Part shown: piece by piece, positions 47,942 through 60,407 of the stretch
Layout of the letters: the number at the start of each line of letters is the position of its first letter
Numbering within the stretch: position 1 is the stretch's first letter
NCBI GenBank assembly: GCA_950022655.1
Contig: OX465584.1
Location: 45,800,723-45,864,722 of the forward strand
From: Alentia gelatinosa
Taxonomy: Eukaryota > Annelida > Polychaeta > Phyllodocida > Polynoidae
DNA length: 64,000 bases
Reading direction: 5' to 3'
Made by a program: the position numbers and the translations under genes
The notes under the pieces: model-generated
What the model was told of the DNA's origin: nothing
The model's input: only the letters and a program-made list of their open reading frames with translations
Databases searched by the model: none

Positions 47942-50077
47942 GTAGTGTATAGGTTTAGATAGAAACCAATGATTAGTTGTCAGAAAACTAGGCAATATAT
48001 TTTGATATGATGAAATAATGTGTTGAAAACTTGTAATGCTGATCGACATGATGTAGCAGAAAATGCGATCAGTTTGGTTTTGGTTTACGAGACCATAAAG
48101 GCTCCAGTGTATTACTTTTACCCTCCAGTAGATTACAGTATACATGTATTGTAGTCATGATATATCATGATGGATGTGTCGCCTGATTACATACGTATGT
48201 GTATATATATAGATATAGATAGATATACATAAAGCATGAGGTGTTTATGTCATAGCGGATATAGTTATCATATACGTGTAGGGAGAAATATGGTACTCTC
48301 ACTCTATATATGGTGTATGGTATCCAGCTGTATAATTATAAACTCAAACTCATACTTATATTCCAAGAATCAGATAAAAGATGTTGTAAATATGATAACC
48401 AAGCTTACCTTGTAGCTTCCGGAAAATTAGATACAGGGATTCTAACAATAGCTTTGAATTTTATTCTAATATTAAAAGTCAACCTTACTTCAACTATTCA
48501 TGCTCCGAATGCTCGATTAGTTTATGGCCAGTGTCTGACCAGGAGTATAGAAAGCTAGTTCTAACCTAAGCTATCCCCATCTGTGATTGTATTTTGTCCT
48601 GTTCTTGAATCAAAACTAAATTCTTCCTGGGGTTGAGCACAGATATTATCCCTCTCCCACACCCGCTTTAATCTACATGCAAAGTCCTTATAGGTTGCCG
48701 TTAGTGAACGTCCACCATTGACGTTTAACGGTATGGCTGTAATAGACAATATGAAACACCGTTACACATTTAGCGACTTCTACCCTTACTAGGACAAAGG
48801 TCGTTGACAAAGTGCCCTTGCGACCTTGTACAATTTGTACTGGTACAATATAGCTCAGTGTGATTGCTTGTGATTTCTCCTCATGCGACTTTGTACCACC
48901 CCGTTTTACCCCCTGCTGTGGGGGCATGTGTCGCCTTTGCTCTTCCAAAAGGCCAAAGTTCGCCTGCGACTTTCAGAGGAAGCATGTTCGATATTTTCCT
49001 GAGATCTGGTCCCCTATTTTACATGCCCCCTGCTGGGTGGGCCATCACCCCCAGTTTCGACCAAGGGTGTGAGTTGCAGAGTTGTTTACACTTGAATTTA
49101 AGCATCCCTTGTGATTCCTGCCCCTTGTGATAAGTTGCCCCTTGGTCAGCCAATAGGAGTAGTGCACATGGCACGTGTCCCTGATTTTTTTTTATATAGA
49201 TATGTCAGTTGGGGTCAGTAAAAAGCGTGGAAATATTTCTAATGTGAAAATTACTGAGAAAACGTAGAAAACACGTAGAGCTAGTGGTGTGTGGGGGAGG
49301 CTCAATTCATAACATCCTTGGTGTTTACAAGAACAATATTTCTTTTAACTAGAACCACCCTTGATCATATGCTGATTCAGGATTTATTTGACATATATGT
49401 AGAATACCTGAACCTATAAGACTTAGAGGGCCTTATAAATCGACATAGTCTACCAAGTATTAATCTATCCAAAAGATGTAGTTGTGTAGAGTGCAGCAGT
49501 ATGTAGTACAACTAGATACATTCTGGTAAAACCATGTTGATAAGGTATCAAAATTAAGAAAATTGGATATTTACTAAATATGGGTGCCAGTAGAAAAATA
49601 GTTAGAAATATGCCCATTCAGTATTTCACTCATACACCTTGTAGGCGACCTTTGCTCCTCTTATGGGGCAGAGATTGCAATGGAATTGTGGCCTTGTCTG
49701 AGCAGATGGCATGCGATATGTGCTCCACTACCCGCTGTGCAAAACGCCGCTCTCTTCTGCTGTGCAAAGGGGCAGAAGTCACAAACAAGATGTCCCCAGT
49801 TTGGCAAGGGCAAAAATTGCTTAGTGTGTATTGGTCTTAAATTAGTAATCTCATGGCCGGAGAGGTTAGCGCCGTTATCAAGCGCATTATGCAAGAAAGA
49901 AGCATCAATGTTACCCATCTCTCGATGCTAAATGGGGCAACAATCGTTTTTCAGTCGACGGCCAATTATTACTACGCGGGAATCTGATAGGGATATACCA
50001 AATTTCAAAATTAGGAGTGAATTATAATAATTCTGAAGTCAGATTTAAATTAGAGCTGGAGGTCACATATGGTATTT
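47942..50077. other. Gene-poor stretch
   Basis: Several overlapping frames at 48860-49130 and 49580-49931 are Cys-rich in translation, but without splice support. The words TTGTGA(T/C)T(C/T)CTGCCCCTT occur in opposite orientation near 49110 and 49770, hinting at a very old inverted repeat. No recognised gene. Confidence 0.35.
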
Positions 50078-50262
50078 TGTCTCACCCCTGGTATTTTTCC
50101 CTACAGACTTAACATTGGGAATTCAAGTATATTGTCAGAGCTCGATCCCATTTCGTTTGAATCGCTATGTAATTCACGCTGCTTCGCCTAGAGAATTACT
50201 ATGCTATTCAAACTTGATGGAATACGAGCTCAGACCGTAAATGTTCATAGGTTTTCTCCATA
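50078..50262 (+). mobile_element. Foldback element family R3, second copy
   Basis: Order is reversed relative to the 35.5-kb copy: CACCCCTGGTATTTTTCCC, ACTTAACATTGGGAATTC, then the hairpin region with arms GTTTGAATCGCTATGTAATTC (about 50155) and GAATTACTATGCTATTCAAAC (about 50192), then AACTTGATGG and CATAGGTTTTCTCC. The arms are imperfect here, so this copy is older. Confidence 0.65.
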
Positions 50263-51205
50263 GTTCACTTGGAGATTTTGACCAGCGTCAGTGTTTGAAT
50301 AGTATTGGCAACTTTCAGAACGACCTGGGTGAACTTAAGCTGTTATTCGTATCTGTGAAAAATATTTGGTATCGTGCCCATAACTATGTAAAGAGGTGTC
50401 CTGTCCACAATCGAACGTAGCTACTCCCACCATCGTCTTTTGAAACCCAATAATACTAGAAAGTGTTAATCACCGAAATATGTAATACCAAAAAACACGT
50501 GCGGATGTCATTAGCTCTACACATACACTTCCCAGGAAACACATTTTTCCAAAACAATTTTACATCTATAGCACCCTCCTTTCCCACCTTTAATTGTTTG
50601 AATAAACCCAGTCGTTCCGGACCCAACTACCAGTCCGTGGCCCCTCTGCCCTTTATGACTAGATCCCCGTATTATTACTAAACGCTGTCGAGAGGACGCT
50701 TTTCCCAAGGGACGACATTCCACAGTGGTGGAGAGGAATTAAGACGTGGTGCTGTGTGGGGATCCTCGGGAGGATGGGCAGAGAGTAACCACGTACTTAG
50801 TGGTATGTATAGGAATTAAGAGCTTTAGGGCGTGTGGGGTGAGGGGGGAAGTGTGAGGTGTGAGCAAAGGGTGCAGGCTACACCCTCTGGGTGATGAGGG
50901 CATTTACAACTCAAACACCCCGACCTGATAAATGTTCCCATGCTGTGGGCTCATCCCACCCACCCCCGTTATAGGCAAGCGTGAGGGTTGATTTAATGAG
51001 CCACGGCATATACCTCACCGTTTGAGTGAGTTATCTACAGATGTAGGATCATGTAAAGATATGTAGTTCATTATGGATTTCCTGTTTTTCCATTAACAGT
51101 GACCGTGACAAGTTTGAATATCACGTCGGAGAATTAAAGAGAAGTTCACAGTAGTCTACATGTGTCTTGTTAATTTGTATTTCATGATTAAAAGCAATTT
51201 GTTGA
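50263..51205. other. No feature recognised
   Basis: A short frame pair at 50463-50723 (both strands) lies in C/T-rich DNA without splice support. Confidence 0.4.
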
Positions 51206-51370
51206 TTATGCCGGGGACACACCAAGCAAGAAGGCGGCCTGAGATCTCTGCAGTCGCCAACGGAAAAGTGGCGAGAATTTTCCACTTAATTATTGCTTCT
51301 GAGGCGCCAAATCATCGATTGGAGATCTTCACCGTTTCGGCCTTATGCCAGAAACACACCAAGCACCGAC
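51206..51370. mobile_element. MITE family R2, third (rearranged) copy
   Basis: GGGGACACACCAAGCAAG at 51213 is a clear R2 end, followed by GTCGCCAACGGAAAA and the internal ATTATTGCTTCTGAGGCGCCAAAT. Instead of the expected inverted right end, a second direct-oriented AAACACACCAAGCACCG appears at 51352, so the element is truncated or two copies overlap. Confidence 0.55.
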
Positions 51371-51887
51371 TTTTGCAAGTAAATACATGTATGTTTTCAC
51401 TCATTTTCCTCCAAATATAATCTCTATGTCACCTTTTCTAACCATGAGGTGGGGCAGACCCGTCTGAGCAATATATTCATGGACAATCGCAAATGAAGGA
51501 TCTCCAGAATAGTTTATAATGGGACTTTATCTTGATACGCAGAATAAATTAGATAGATCTGAACAATGCAATGTGAAACTGTTCTTAAATCTGGTGTAAA
51601 GTGTCCAATATCAGCTCCATTTGAATTATCCGATTTGGACGAGACATAATCAAATCTCTAAAAGGGAAAGTACTTAGCTATGAACTCCGATCAACCTTTA
51701 CCCATGAACTGTCAACATTGTACGGAATGTGGCATTACATCAATGGAATACACAACATAACAGGCACGGTTTCAAGAGTCTTCTGCCCTCGATAGTTATG
51801 TGGTCACCCAGCTTGACCAAGACCAGTAAGAAATGGTATGTTTGATGAATGAGTATGGAATTATATTAAAAACATGATTTAAAAGTT

Positions 51888-52055
51888 TGGGGTTTCCTAA
51901 CCGGTGGCTCATTTGCTGAAACCCACTTGGAACCAGCCACTTCTACACCTGCGTTTGTAGGTTCCAGAAGGTAAATGAGGTACTTCGATCTGTAGTGATT
52001 GTTAATGGTCAGCTGGACACTCCTCTGAGACACAAAGACACTGATCCTCTGGACC
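51888..52055 (-). repeat. Dispersed repeat family R1, copy 5
   Basis: Inverse orientation and the most diverged: CTGAAACCCACTTGGAACCA (core region), AGGTAAATGAGGTACTTCG, ATGGTCAGCTGGACACTCCTC, GACACAAAGACACTGATCC. Confidence 0.5.
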
Positions 52056-53361
52056 AATGCCACCGAGTTGGCATACATATAAATAAACCAGGGTATAGGA
52101 TCATGTCCCATGCTCAATGATTAAACCTTGCTGGGGCGGAAAAGACAAAACAGTATTTTTTCATTATACAAGCCGGTATGTTTTAAGAAACACGTAAACA
52201 TATCGTAAACCCTTTTATACGGAGAGACTCATGTATCTCCTGGAGGATTTGTCTAATAAAATGGGCCTGAGACTTGGTGCTGGTACAAAATCTTTCTACT
52301 TGAGCACCGCAGTGGCCATTTCAGAGACAACATTTCCACCTCCCGTAGCGACGGGACTTGCCTGAGACGAATTCCTCTCAAGTCAGTCAAAAATCTTTTG
52401 AGATTTTGATTTTAAAGATGTTTTGAATTTCTAGGGGTATTTTCGTGAGACTAGCATATCAATTCTTGACACTGGGGAAACACCCAATCCAGTGCCTTGC
52501 TGTGGGAAATTCTGTAGGATTAGGGTAAAGGTGTGAAGTAGACTAGTCTCAGGTACGTGAGTCCCTGCGCATGAATCCCGCTTCACCGATCAACATGGCA
52601 TGGATTATGTAACAAGGCCAGCACCAACTGATTTTTTTACAGTCCAACAAAATGAAAACGCTTTAATTTCGTCAGTAATCCCCAAGGTTTTAATGTGAAA
52701 ATTAAATGGGTATGTCGACGGAAAATAAACTAGAAACAGCGACTACAATGCACCTTCACCAATTATTTCATACCAACGGGGGCACCACAGACACACTTTC
52801 AGAGGAATACAATTGATCGGTGCTGTTTTCGTCGGCTACTGCAAAATGACCTATAGTGGACTGACCAGATTGGACGTATGTCCGCTATAACCGCGTAGTA
52901 TTGTACTTATGAATGGGGGCGGGGCGTGAGTGTTGGGGAAGAGACCAGCTACCCTCCACGACCTTTGGTGTCAATATTCGCATCAGGGCGCCAATATCAA
53001 CACGTCCGTACACAGTTCGAGTGAGTGCATGGCGCACACGACCGACGTGCAGGGGCTAAGAGCCTGGCACCCGAGTCTAAAAACCTGTCATGAGAATCTT
53101 CTACACTTAATCTCAGAATAAGAGATTCTGTTCCGATTATCAATACCGGTTGCAGATCATTCAATCGCCATGGGTAAGAGTGCGACCCAAAGCAAATCAG
53201 TTTCGATTGGAGCAGTGTAAATATAAATGTGGGAAATAGCCGGAAATCTGCACTTTTCGCTGGGAATTTCTCCTGTGTGATTTAGGCACAGGGGCCTGGG
53301 TGGTGGTGGAGGTGTATCCAGTGGCGGCGAGTAAGAGCCAGTGGACGTGCCGGGCGGACAG
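52056..53361. other. Gene-poor stretch with a decayed pogo-like end
   Basis: At 52863-52905, GTCCGCTATAACCGCG followed by TAGTATTGTA resembles a degraded right end of a pogo/Tigger-like MITE. The 53157-53474 minus-strand frame is the complement of GC-rich DNA next to the following exon candidate. Confidence 0.4.
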
Positions 53362-53502
53362 GTAGAGGTCAAGCTGGCCCAGCTGACCTCAGCGTCACCC
53401 CGCCTCATGTTGACAAACTCCACCTCGCTACAAGACGCTAAAACGATTATGCAGCCTTCATCCCATGTCTGCATGTATGTTGGGGGTTCAATGATGGTCC
53501 AG
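53362..53502 (+). CDS. Possible coding exon, unidentified
   Basis: 47 codons, phase 0 to phase 0 if it starts after GGGCGGACAG, ending at the strong donor GGTCCAG|GTAAGC. The peptide includes VEVKLAQLTSASPRLMLTNS and SSHVCMYVGGSMMVQ. The acceptor lacks a pyrimidine tract; CTGACCTCAG at about 53390 is an alternative. The region upstream is open in another frame (WVVVEVYPVAASKSQW), which could be a separate exon or a frameshift. No domain recognised. Confidence 0.3.
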
Positions 53503-54458
53503 GTAAGCTAAGGGTTGGGGGTGAGTGGGGGTGTCTTTGAAGTCGATCCGCTGTACGTAAAACATAGTGGACACTTACGAAGGAGGAATGATCATGAATA
53601 TGCATATCCAGTGCCAAAGTTAAGTTGTTATCTTAGCCTGTTATAAACGCCCATAGGTTTAACATTAGGAACTGGTAATCAACAGGCTTGCAAGTATGGT
53701 AACACATACTTAATGGGTGAAACATACAGATTGATATTGCAGGCCAAGGCAAAATCAGAAACATAATCAGGGACACCGATCAAACACTCATAATTTTCTT
53801 TCTTAATACTTTCAAGATATTGAATAGTTGTTGGTACAGAAGGGGCGTTTTGGATATGTATATTAACCATAATTGAAGTTTCATCTATTTTCCAAGTTAA
53901 GGAGTTCTTGCAATTAGTATGTGGTGGGCTATTTTTCTGTATACATGTATTTGTAATTGTTTCTCGAATAATGAATCCAGCAATAACATGATCTTGCAGT
54001 AAACCATATTTGGCCTTTGAAATAAAGTAAACCTATATTACATTATATTTTGATAGGTCCAGTTGCATAGATCAGTCACTCTTCTGACAAGAGATCTATT
54101 GATTGTGTCATCTGATTCTACAAACATTTGCAACGGGCCTTACATTGATAACAAACAATTCTGTTATTGATAGAGGGATGACCTTATATCAGACTGGATA
54201 TATTCATAAAATAAATGGAATATAGTGCTCTAGATATATTTGAATATCGGGGTTCCACAAAAAGGAAACATTTGATAATGTAGATCCTAGAATAAAAAAG
54301 GATTGTTTCAATCCCCTTCGAGTTGTAAGTTATCTGAGATAACATCCTCAAGGCCTTCAGTCAATGTAACCATTATTATGTGGATTGTTCGTAGGTGATT
54401 CGCACAGTAGGCACTACGATGCTGGTTGCAGATTGTAGATAGGCAAATACTGCCTTAC
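53503..54458. other. No gene; fragment of family R3
   Basis: An end fragment of foldback family R3 lies at about 53648-53685 (AACGCCCATAGG, TTTAACATTAGGAACTGG). The rest is AT-rich without features. Confidence 0.4.
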
Positions 54459-54622
54459 CTTATCCAGGATAGATACACGAATAAAAAAAAAGACATATAT
54501 ATAAAGTTCAGTATTCTGCCCCTTTGAGTGGCGCTCAGGAGTGCCCTCTGAGAACTGCACACGTGGTTTCCACTCACGACCATACAGGTAACTGATGCTG
54601 GCGCCATCTGGGGAGACGGTCT
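54459..54622 (-). CDS. Possible minus-strand exon, unidentified
   Basis: Bounded on the minus strand by GTTGATAATAG and TGGATAAG|GTAAGG, a good donor. The first two thirds encode a protein-like peptide (PDGASISYLYGREWKPRVQF, SEGTPERHSKG), but the last third is a T-run (CTTTTTTTTTATT) more like an intron. The real exon may therefore end earlier near 54515. A plus-strand frame overlaps. No domain. Confidence 0.2.
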
Positions 54623-55490
54623 CTATTATCAACACTCAATCCCATCCCGGCGTCACTGTTTCCTTTCCTATCACTCTCCTCACTTCCCAGCCTCTCACCA
54701 AGATCGCTACCTTTCCGGCCTTCTTCCGTGCTCCTTCGCATACCTCTCTTTATTTCAGCACACCCCGTCCCCCGTTCCTTGCCTATATCATTATTCTTGT
54801 ATGGTAGAACTGCTTTTTTTGCAGCGTCTCGTTCCCCTTTTCCCAAAGCCCATGTAACTAAACGTAAATATGATCTTATCATCTTCTAATACGATTAGGA
54901 TGAAATTGCCCAAAGAAGGCAATAGCTAGACTTGTGTGTTATTCAACCGGACAACACTTTCCTGTGTGCTGGTAGATGGGTAAGTGTGCAGTGGCGCCTG
55001 AGTGAGATAAGAAAGTACCACTCAGATCCCGCTATCGGCAACTGACACGTTCCTTTCGCTTATTTTCGCTTATCGTGCATCTGTCCTGAGGACAAAAGGT
55101 GATAGTTCAAGGTTCGCAGCAATTTGGCGGGAAAACCGGGAATGTCTGCTGAAATCAATGATTCTATCCGAGGATCCTCAGCCCCTTCCCAATCGGCTCC
55201 ACAAAAAAAGATATATTGCTATGTCAAATATGGGAAAAGCAATGGCAAAAAATATGTCTTACCTGGATATTTGTTCACGGAATAATCGCTGTTAGCAGTG
55301 CCCTATGCCAGAGGAGACGAGAATCATTTTTCCTGATGCGATTATGACAGTCCCAGTGTAATATCTACATGTTGGCCACTCCTTGACTGGACCCGGGCTG
55401 GGCAGCGGTCAATGACAGAGCCCAGTATCCAAAGCTACACCCCACAACCAGGTCAAACACTTCGTCCCTTCCCCTGTTCTCTTTGTATAG
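54623..55490. other. No feature recognised
   Basis: C/T-rich on the plus strand to about 54850, then mixed sequence without features. Confidence 0.35.
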
Positions 55491-55557
55491 GGATTTATTT
55501 CCCTGCTGGCCAGAAAGGAATGCCTCCTGGTGCTACCACAGCCTCACAGAACGTCAG
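55491..55557 (+). CDS. Possible 67-bp coding exon
   Basis: A very good acceptor (CCCTTCCCCTGTTCTCTTTGTATAG, given in two halves: CCCTTCCCCTG and TTCTCTTTGTATAG) and the donor GTCAG|GTATTG. All three frames are open, so the peptide cannot be assigned. One frame gives YFPAGQKGMPPGATTASQNV; another gives a Cys-rich LFPCWPERNASWCYHS. The splice sites are the main evidence. Confidence 0.35.
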
Positions 55558-56791
55558 GTATTGTACGCTGACCCTCTACCCTCACCGCCCTTGTGTACTG
55601 ACCACATTGTGTACACAGGCACTGTTCCTCCTGGGTTTGAACTTTGACCTCAGAGAGAGGTCAGCACGAGTTATCAGCTAGTTCGGCAATAGTTAATGGG
55701 TCTGTGACAATATTAACACAATGACGTGGTCAGAATTCTCATGTAATATGTGTAAAGGTTGGCGTGTACTACTAAACGTGTATAGTCAGTCAACAAGACC
55801 ATCTACATATATGATTCAGTGTGAATTTATCTGATTTATTTTGATTGTTTGGCTATAAAACATACATATATGTATATGTTATGGGTTCTTTCTAATAAGA
55901 CCAACTATTGCTAAACGCCGGTTTAATCAGTCAGTTTGATAATTATCCAACCAGTCGTATGAGAAGGATGATTGTCTGAGTGGAATGGCAGTTTAGTAGT
56001 TGAGATATCATCTATAGAAATGACCAGTTGGTATCTCGCTAACATCGTCGATTTATTAAAAGGCCATTTGTAATGATAGATATTTACATTATTTCGAAGA
56101 CGTCACATATGCATGATATTCAGATTCTGGTACCTTAGTTCTAAAAGGTCGTCACATGTAGTTTATCAAAACATATTAAAGGGGTATGTTACGTTGAATA
56201 TTTTTTTCTAATGTGGAATGAATTCAATAATCCCATTTCACAAATACCTGCCCAAGTGCTCCTACTGACGGTATCACGAAAGAGAATTTTATCTACTGAT
56301 ATAATGGAGGTACCGTCTGCTGGATTATGATGCCCTATCGCCCAACTATGCAATATCTAACATCTGTCATAGTTTACTGTGCATTGTTAATGGGCCCTCA
56401 CGTACTTCAATGTCTCCTTATAGGCATGTCCTGCAGGCATTTAACACATTCTCTGCTTAGTTAGAACATCGCATGACATTTTCTTGTAAAAAAAACCGTT
56501 TGGTGCCTGAAGGCAAAGTGTCAACCTTTTTGACTCAAACTTTATTGGAATATTGCAAAATTCATATCATTATATCCGTGTATAGATTTCACATACAACG
56601 TTATTGTCACACCATTACACGTTTAAAGTCAAAGTACTAAAAGCTCTGCCGAGTTTTACTCAACTATACTGATACATTTTATTTGCCCTATATTGATTCC
56701 ACGAACGGCGACTTGGATGCCTCTTGTCTCTTGTGTTAGTGATTTCTAAAAGTATGATTTCCTAGTGTAGTGGTAATATACTTACATAATA
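55558..56791. other. No feature recognised
   Basis: AT-rich, no supported exon or repeat. Confidence 0.4.
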
Positions 56792-57742
56792 TTGACAATA
56801 GTATCTGTCTCAATTCATACATCACATTTTAGTATACCATACCTTTCGCATCTTAAGAATAGCTATTACTTTAACATATCAACACTTGACAGCATTAGAA
56901 GATTATTTTGCATGTATAGATTACAGAATTGCTCCTATAGCAATGTCACCAACTTGATAATTGAGGGATTAAATGTAGTCCATCAGACAAGGCAGTCTAT
57001 AGGGCAAAGACTCAATATAACTAGACCAAGAACGGAACTATACAAAAAGGGCAATCTATATAGAGGAATTCGCTTCTGGAAGATACCTGTAGAAAATGCC
57101 TTAGAAATGTCTTTACTTGATGTGTTCCTTTTGACTGTGTGATATATGATAAAATTATAGGAAAGGGTTTCCCCTGTATTAACAATAGCATTAAAGCTGA
57201 CTATGACAAATATTTTATCTTCAATGTTGAAATGGTCGCGCGACCATCTGAGACAAATGCAAGGCAAATTTGGAACATGGAACATGCTGCCTACAGAGTT
57301 GAAGGCGATACCGGGAAAAGCTGCTTTTAAAAGGGCTCTGAAAGTCCTAGTTGCTGAGAGTGTGGAAATAACATCATAAACAGCGAATATTTTACTTACA
57401 TCAGTAATATTCAGAGACTATCCAGTATAATGAACAAGATTAAGGTAATAGTGTATCTGACTATAACCATGTGTCGTTGTATATCAGTAAAACCTATAGT
57501 TTATTACTGAATTGCTGAAATGTCAATCCATCATGAATAGCATGTTTTACTGTACTGATTGATTACTTAATCATAAATTACATTTTCCATCTTCATACCA
57601 CATTATCATATCACAACTACTCAATACAATATCAACTTACTCATTGAACTTGATTGTATGCAAACCACTTGTAAGAAACGACATGATCTTGTGTGCACGA
57701 TGGAAGACCGCCTATAACTAAGGCGAATCGATTGCAATAAAA
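56792..57742 (+). mobile_element. Decayed 3' part of a second non-LTR retrotransposon
   Basis: The frame 56792-57142 reads like the C-terminal region downstream of a non-LTR RT: an R/K-rich HQTRQSIGQRLN, PRTELYKKGNLYRGIRFW, then a short end. At 57262-57380, in another frame, a second similar ending appears (WNMLPTELKAIPGKAAFKRA) before a TAA. The sequence then runs to CGATTGCAATAAAAAAAAAT, a plausible 3' tail. RT catalytic motifs are not present. The doubling of the W-N/K-x-P ending suggests two overlapping relics or an internal duplication. Confidence 0.55.
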
Positions 57743-58763
57743 AAAAATATATAAATTTAGATTCTTAACAAACAATGCAAGATTCTTAACAAACAATGCA
57801 AGAAACCGGAATGGTCGTGCGACCTAAGACCAGGTCAAAATGAAGCTTTCATAAAGTTTTGAGAAAATGATAGGAAACAGTAAAGAGTATTTTGTGAAGT
57901 TAGTATTGTGAGGTCGGTCTACTGGAATGATGAAAAATATCCGCCAAGGATGATACTTTGTAGGCAATAAATACTTAACAACAACATAATAATCATTGGC
58001 CTGAGGCAGAATACAGCAATAATACAAATGCATAATGTCACATTTGAATCATTATTCTATCTACACAGTTGTGAGTATTTTTTCCATCTTATTCTCAGAT
58101 TACTTAACTTACATTCCAGAGTATCGACGATTTAGCCGTGGACAATAGAAAAAACATCGTAACATGAATAAACTAACGGAACGTTACGTCTTAACATGAT
58201 ATATTAACGTGACGAGTAAACAATCAGCCATTTCACCTGTCCGTCTCCTATCACCAGTATCAGCTGAGGCAATTGTCTCATTCGGCCAACAATCAGTGGC
58301 ATCTGTTGGATCATAGCCTAATCACATGGAGATCTACCTGAGATTTTTATCGCTGAGCTCCGGCTGGCCACTGGAACAGCGCTTTGAACGGTAGATAATC
58401 TCCTCACGTTAATCCCTGAGGCTGCCGGGTGGCTAGCGTCTCGTATCTATGTATCAAGGTCGGCAACTGATGAAAGGTAAACGCTGCAGGTATATTACTA
58501 TGTAATCCCTCCTACAGAACCTCTTACCTACACCCTTACCTGGTCACCTACTTGGAAGCCCAACCCTACACGGTGTCCTACCTCCAGCAGACATCACATA
58601 TATACTACTATCCCCTCTGCCGCGAGGGGATTGAGGTATTAAAGACGGATTAAGGGCTCCCCTCACCCCCACCCAACCCACCCTGTACCTGTTTTGGGGT
58701 GCGACCTTGATAATCCTGTCTTCCTTTGGGTCTCCCAAATTCGAACAGCTGTTAAACCTACAT

Positions 58764-58764
<1 letters not shown>
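57743..58764. other. No gene; short tandem duplication
   Basis: GATTCTTAACAAACAATGCAA occurs twice in tandem at 57759-57801, right after the retrotransposon tail. It may be a target duplication with slippage. Nothing else recognised. Confidence 0.4.

Positions 58765-58834
<70 letters not shown>
58765..58834. repeat. (AT)n microsatellite
   Basis: About 70 bases of alternating AT. The Tyr-Ile repeat frames on both strands are artefacts of this tract. Confidence 0.97.
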
Positions 58835-58840
<6 letters not shown>

Positions 58841-59301
58841 CATACCTTCCTACCATTGACCAACCCTGAACATAATTTATTCTCCTAACACGGCCTTCCT
58901 TTTCCTACCTGAGTGCCTCTGCTTCGGGAATCCACAGAGTCACTTATGCCATGGTGACAACTTGATCAACACTGTTACTTCTACCCCAAAAATTAATGTA
59001 CTGATGATACCTGATACTTCTGACCACCCCTGACCACACAGCACCCCTAAACTTGGATGCAGCAGCCTCCAGTTTGAATTGTGACCGACTGAGGAGGTTT
59101 AATGGACATCCGAGGAGAACGGAGTGGCGCCACCTGGCGATTACGAGACGCATTCCGCCCTCCCCGGATACAGCGCCATCTACAGCTTCGCGGCCGTTGT
59201 GACGTCACGCCGCACGCCATTAAAGACGCCTTTGAACATTTTTGTTTGATCCTGCTATTTCACCGACAAGTTTAGTTTTCGCGCATCTGCGACACCTGAA
59301 G
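58835..59301. other. Upstream region of the DIRS-like element
   Basis: Leads into the Gag-like ORF. From about 59160 it is CpG-rich and could be the element's 5' leader (CGCGGCCGTTGTGACGTCACG). I compared it with the 3' flank and did not find the terminal repeats expected of a complete DIRS or Ngaro element. Confidence 0.4.
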
Positions 59302-60407
59302 ATGCCTCCGAAGAAAGCTGCCGCGGGCAAGACCCAGAAAATCGTGAAAAAGACATCGGCAGGAGAAAATAAGACCGTAAAAATGGACAAGAAAATTGAA
59401 GACTTGAGTCTCGTAATGCGGACTATGAAATCGGCTCTAATGGCGTTCACTCAGGCGGCAGCCTCTAGGACCCAGGCGGCAGCCTCGCCCCCTAGGCCTG
59501 CGAACGATTCTGCGATGACAGTGCAACAAACTACACCATCGACGCCTACGGGTCCACAGATGAGGGGATTCGATTTACATCGGCCAGCGACAACGGTGAG
59601 CGCGGCCCCAACGGCTACAAGTGACGGCTTCGCAGCATCCATGCTAGCGCACCCCTGGATACCAAGGGATGCTCCCAGCCTAGGCGTCTCGTATCAAGAC
59701 CAGTCCATCGACGACCAAGTGCGCTTATTACTTCAATCTACGGCTCATGTGCTACGGCCAACCAGAGGTAAATTTATTATTCCGTGCCACTACGTGTTAC
59801 TGCCCAGTCGTAAGGACCATATGAGTCTGGGGACCGTAAATTTGCAGGAACATATATGGGGCATCCTCTGCATCGTGGACGATGCGGCGGTGCCCCCTAC
59901 CGTCAAACCACATGTTCTGTCCCACCTCAGGGAGGTTGTAGAGGATTGTTTAGACTATGACTTTACAGCCGTTCGCCGGTGGAGCGAGGAAATTTTCATA
60001 CGGGTGGCAGAAGGCCGTTTCGCCAGGGGATGGGAGGATTCCGAGCAAATCCAACATCTTCGCACGGCGATTGCTCGTTCTGAAAGTTCCCGGGTTTGCC
60101 GCGTAGTGGAGGCACCAGCGGCAAAGAAGAAAAACAAATCGCCAGGCGCCTCCCCAGCTCACCCCCCCTGCAAAGTGTACAACTCCGACGGGGGCTGCGC
60201 TATCACCCCCCCCATTCCACGAGCGGGGGGACTGTTGTTCACTGTTGCTCCTACTGTTTCGACAATTTCGGCCCTCACCATGCTCACAGTTTCGTGGATT
60301 GCCGCATACGGGCTCGGCACGAGGCTGCCGGCTGCAGTCACCTTTCTAGTACGCCCTTTCGCGGGCAGGCAGGGGGACGACCTGCCGCCACCAACAACTC
60401 ATCTTAG
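59302..60407 (+). pseudogene. gag-like: DIRS-like Gag-type ORF with one frameshift
   Basis: I prefer the ATG at 59302 (MPPKKAAAGK) over an in-frame ATG at 59242, because the basic start MPPKK suits a nucleic-acid-binding N-terminus. Order of parts: Lys/Ala-rich N-terminus; helical KKIEDLSLVMRTMKSALM; Pro/Thr-rich linker; a conserved-looking middle (QSIDDQVRLLL, RGKFIIPCHYVLL, WSEEIFIRVAEGRFARGW); a Cys/His knuckle beginning CKVYNSDGGC. The frame breaks in the C8 run at 60206-60213. In the next frame the knuckle continues with HCCSYC, HHAH and VDC, ending at a TAG at 60405. Such CxxYNxGxxC knuckles are typical of DIRS Gag proteins. The protein would package element RNA. Confidence 0.7.

Noticed and set aside
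58544..58888. Open frames over the second AT microsatellite
   Set aside because: Artefacts of the repeat.
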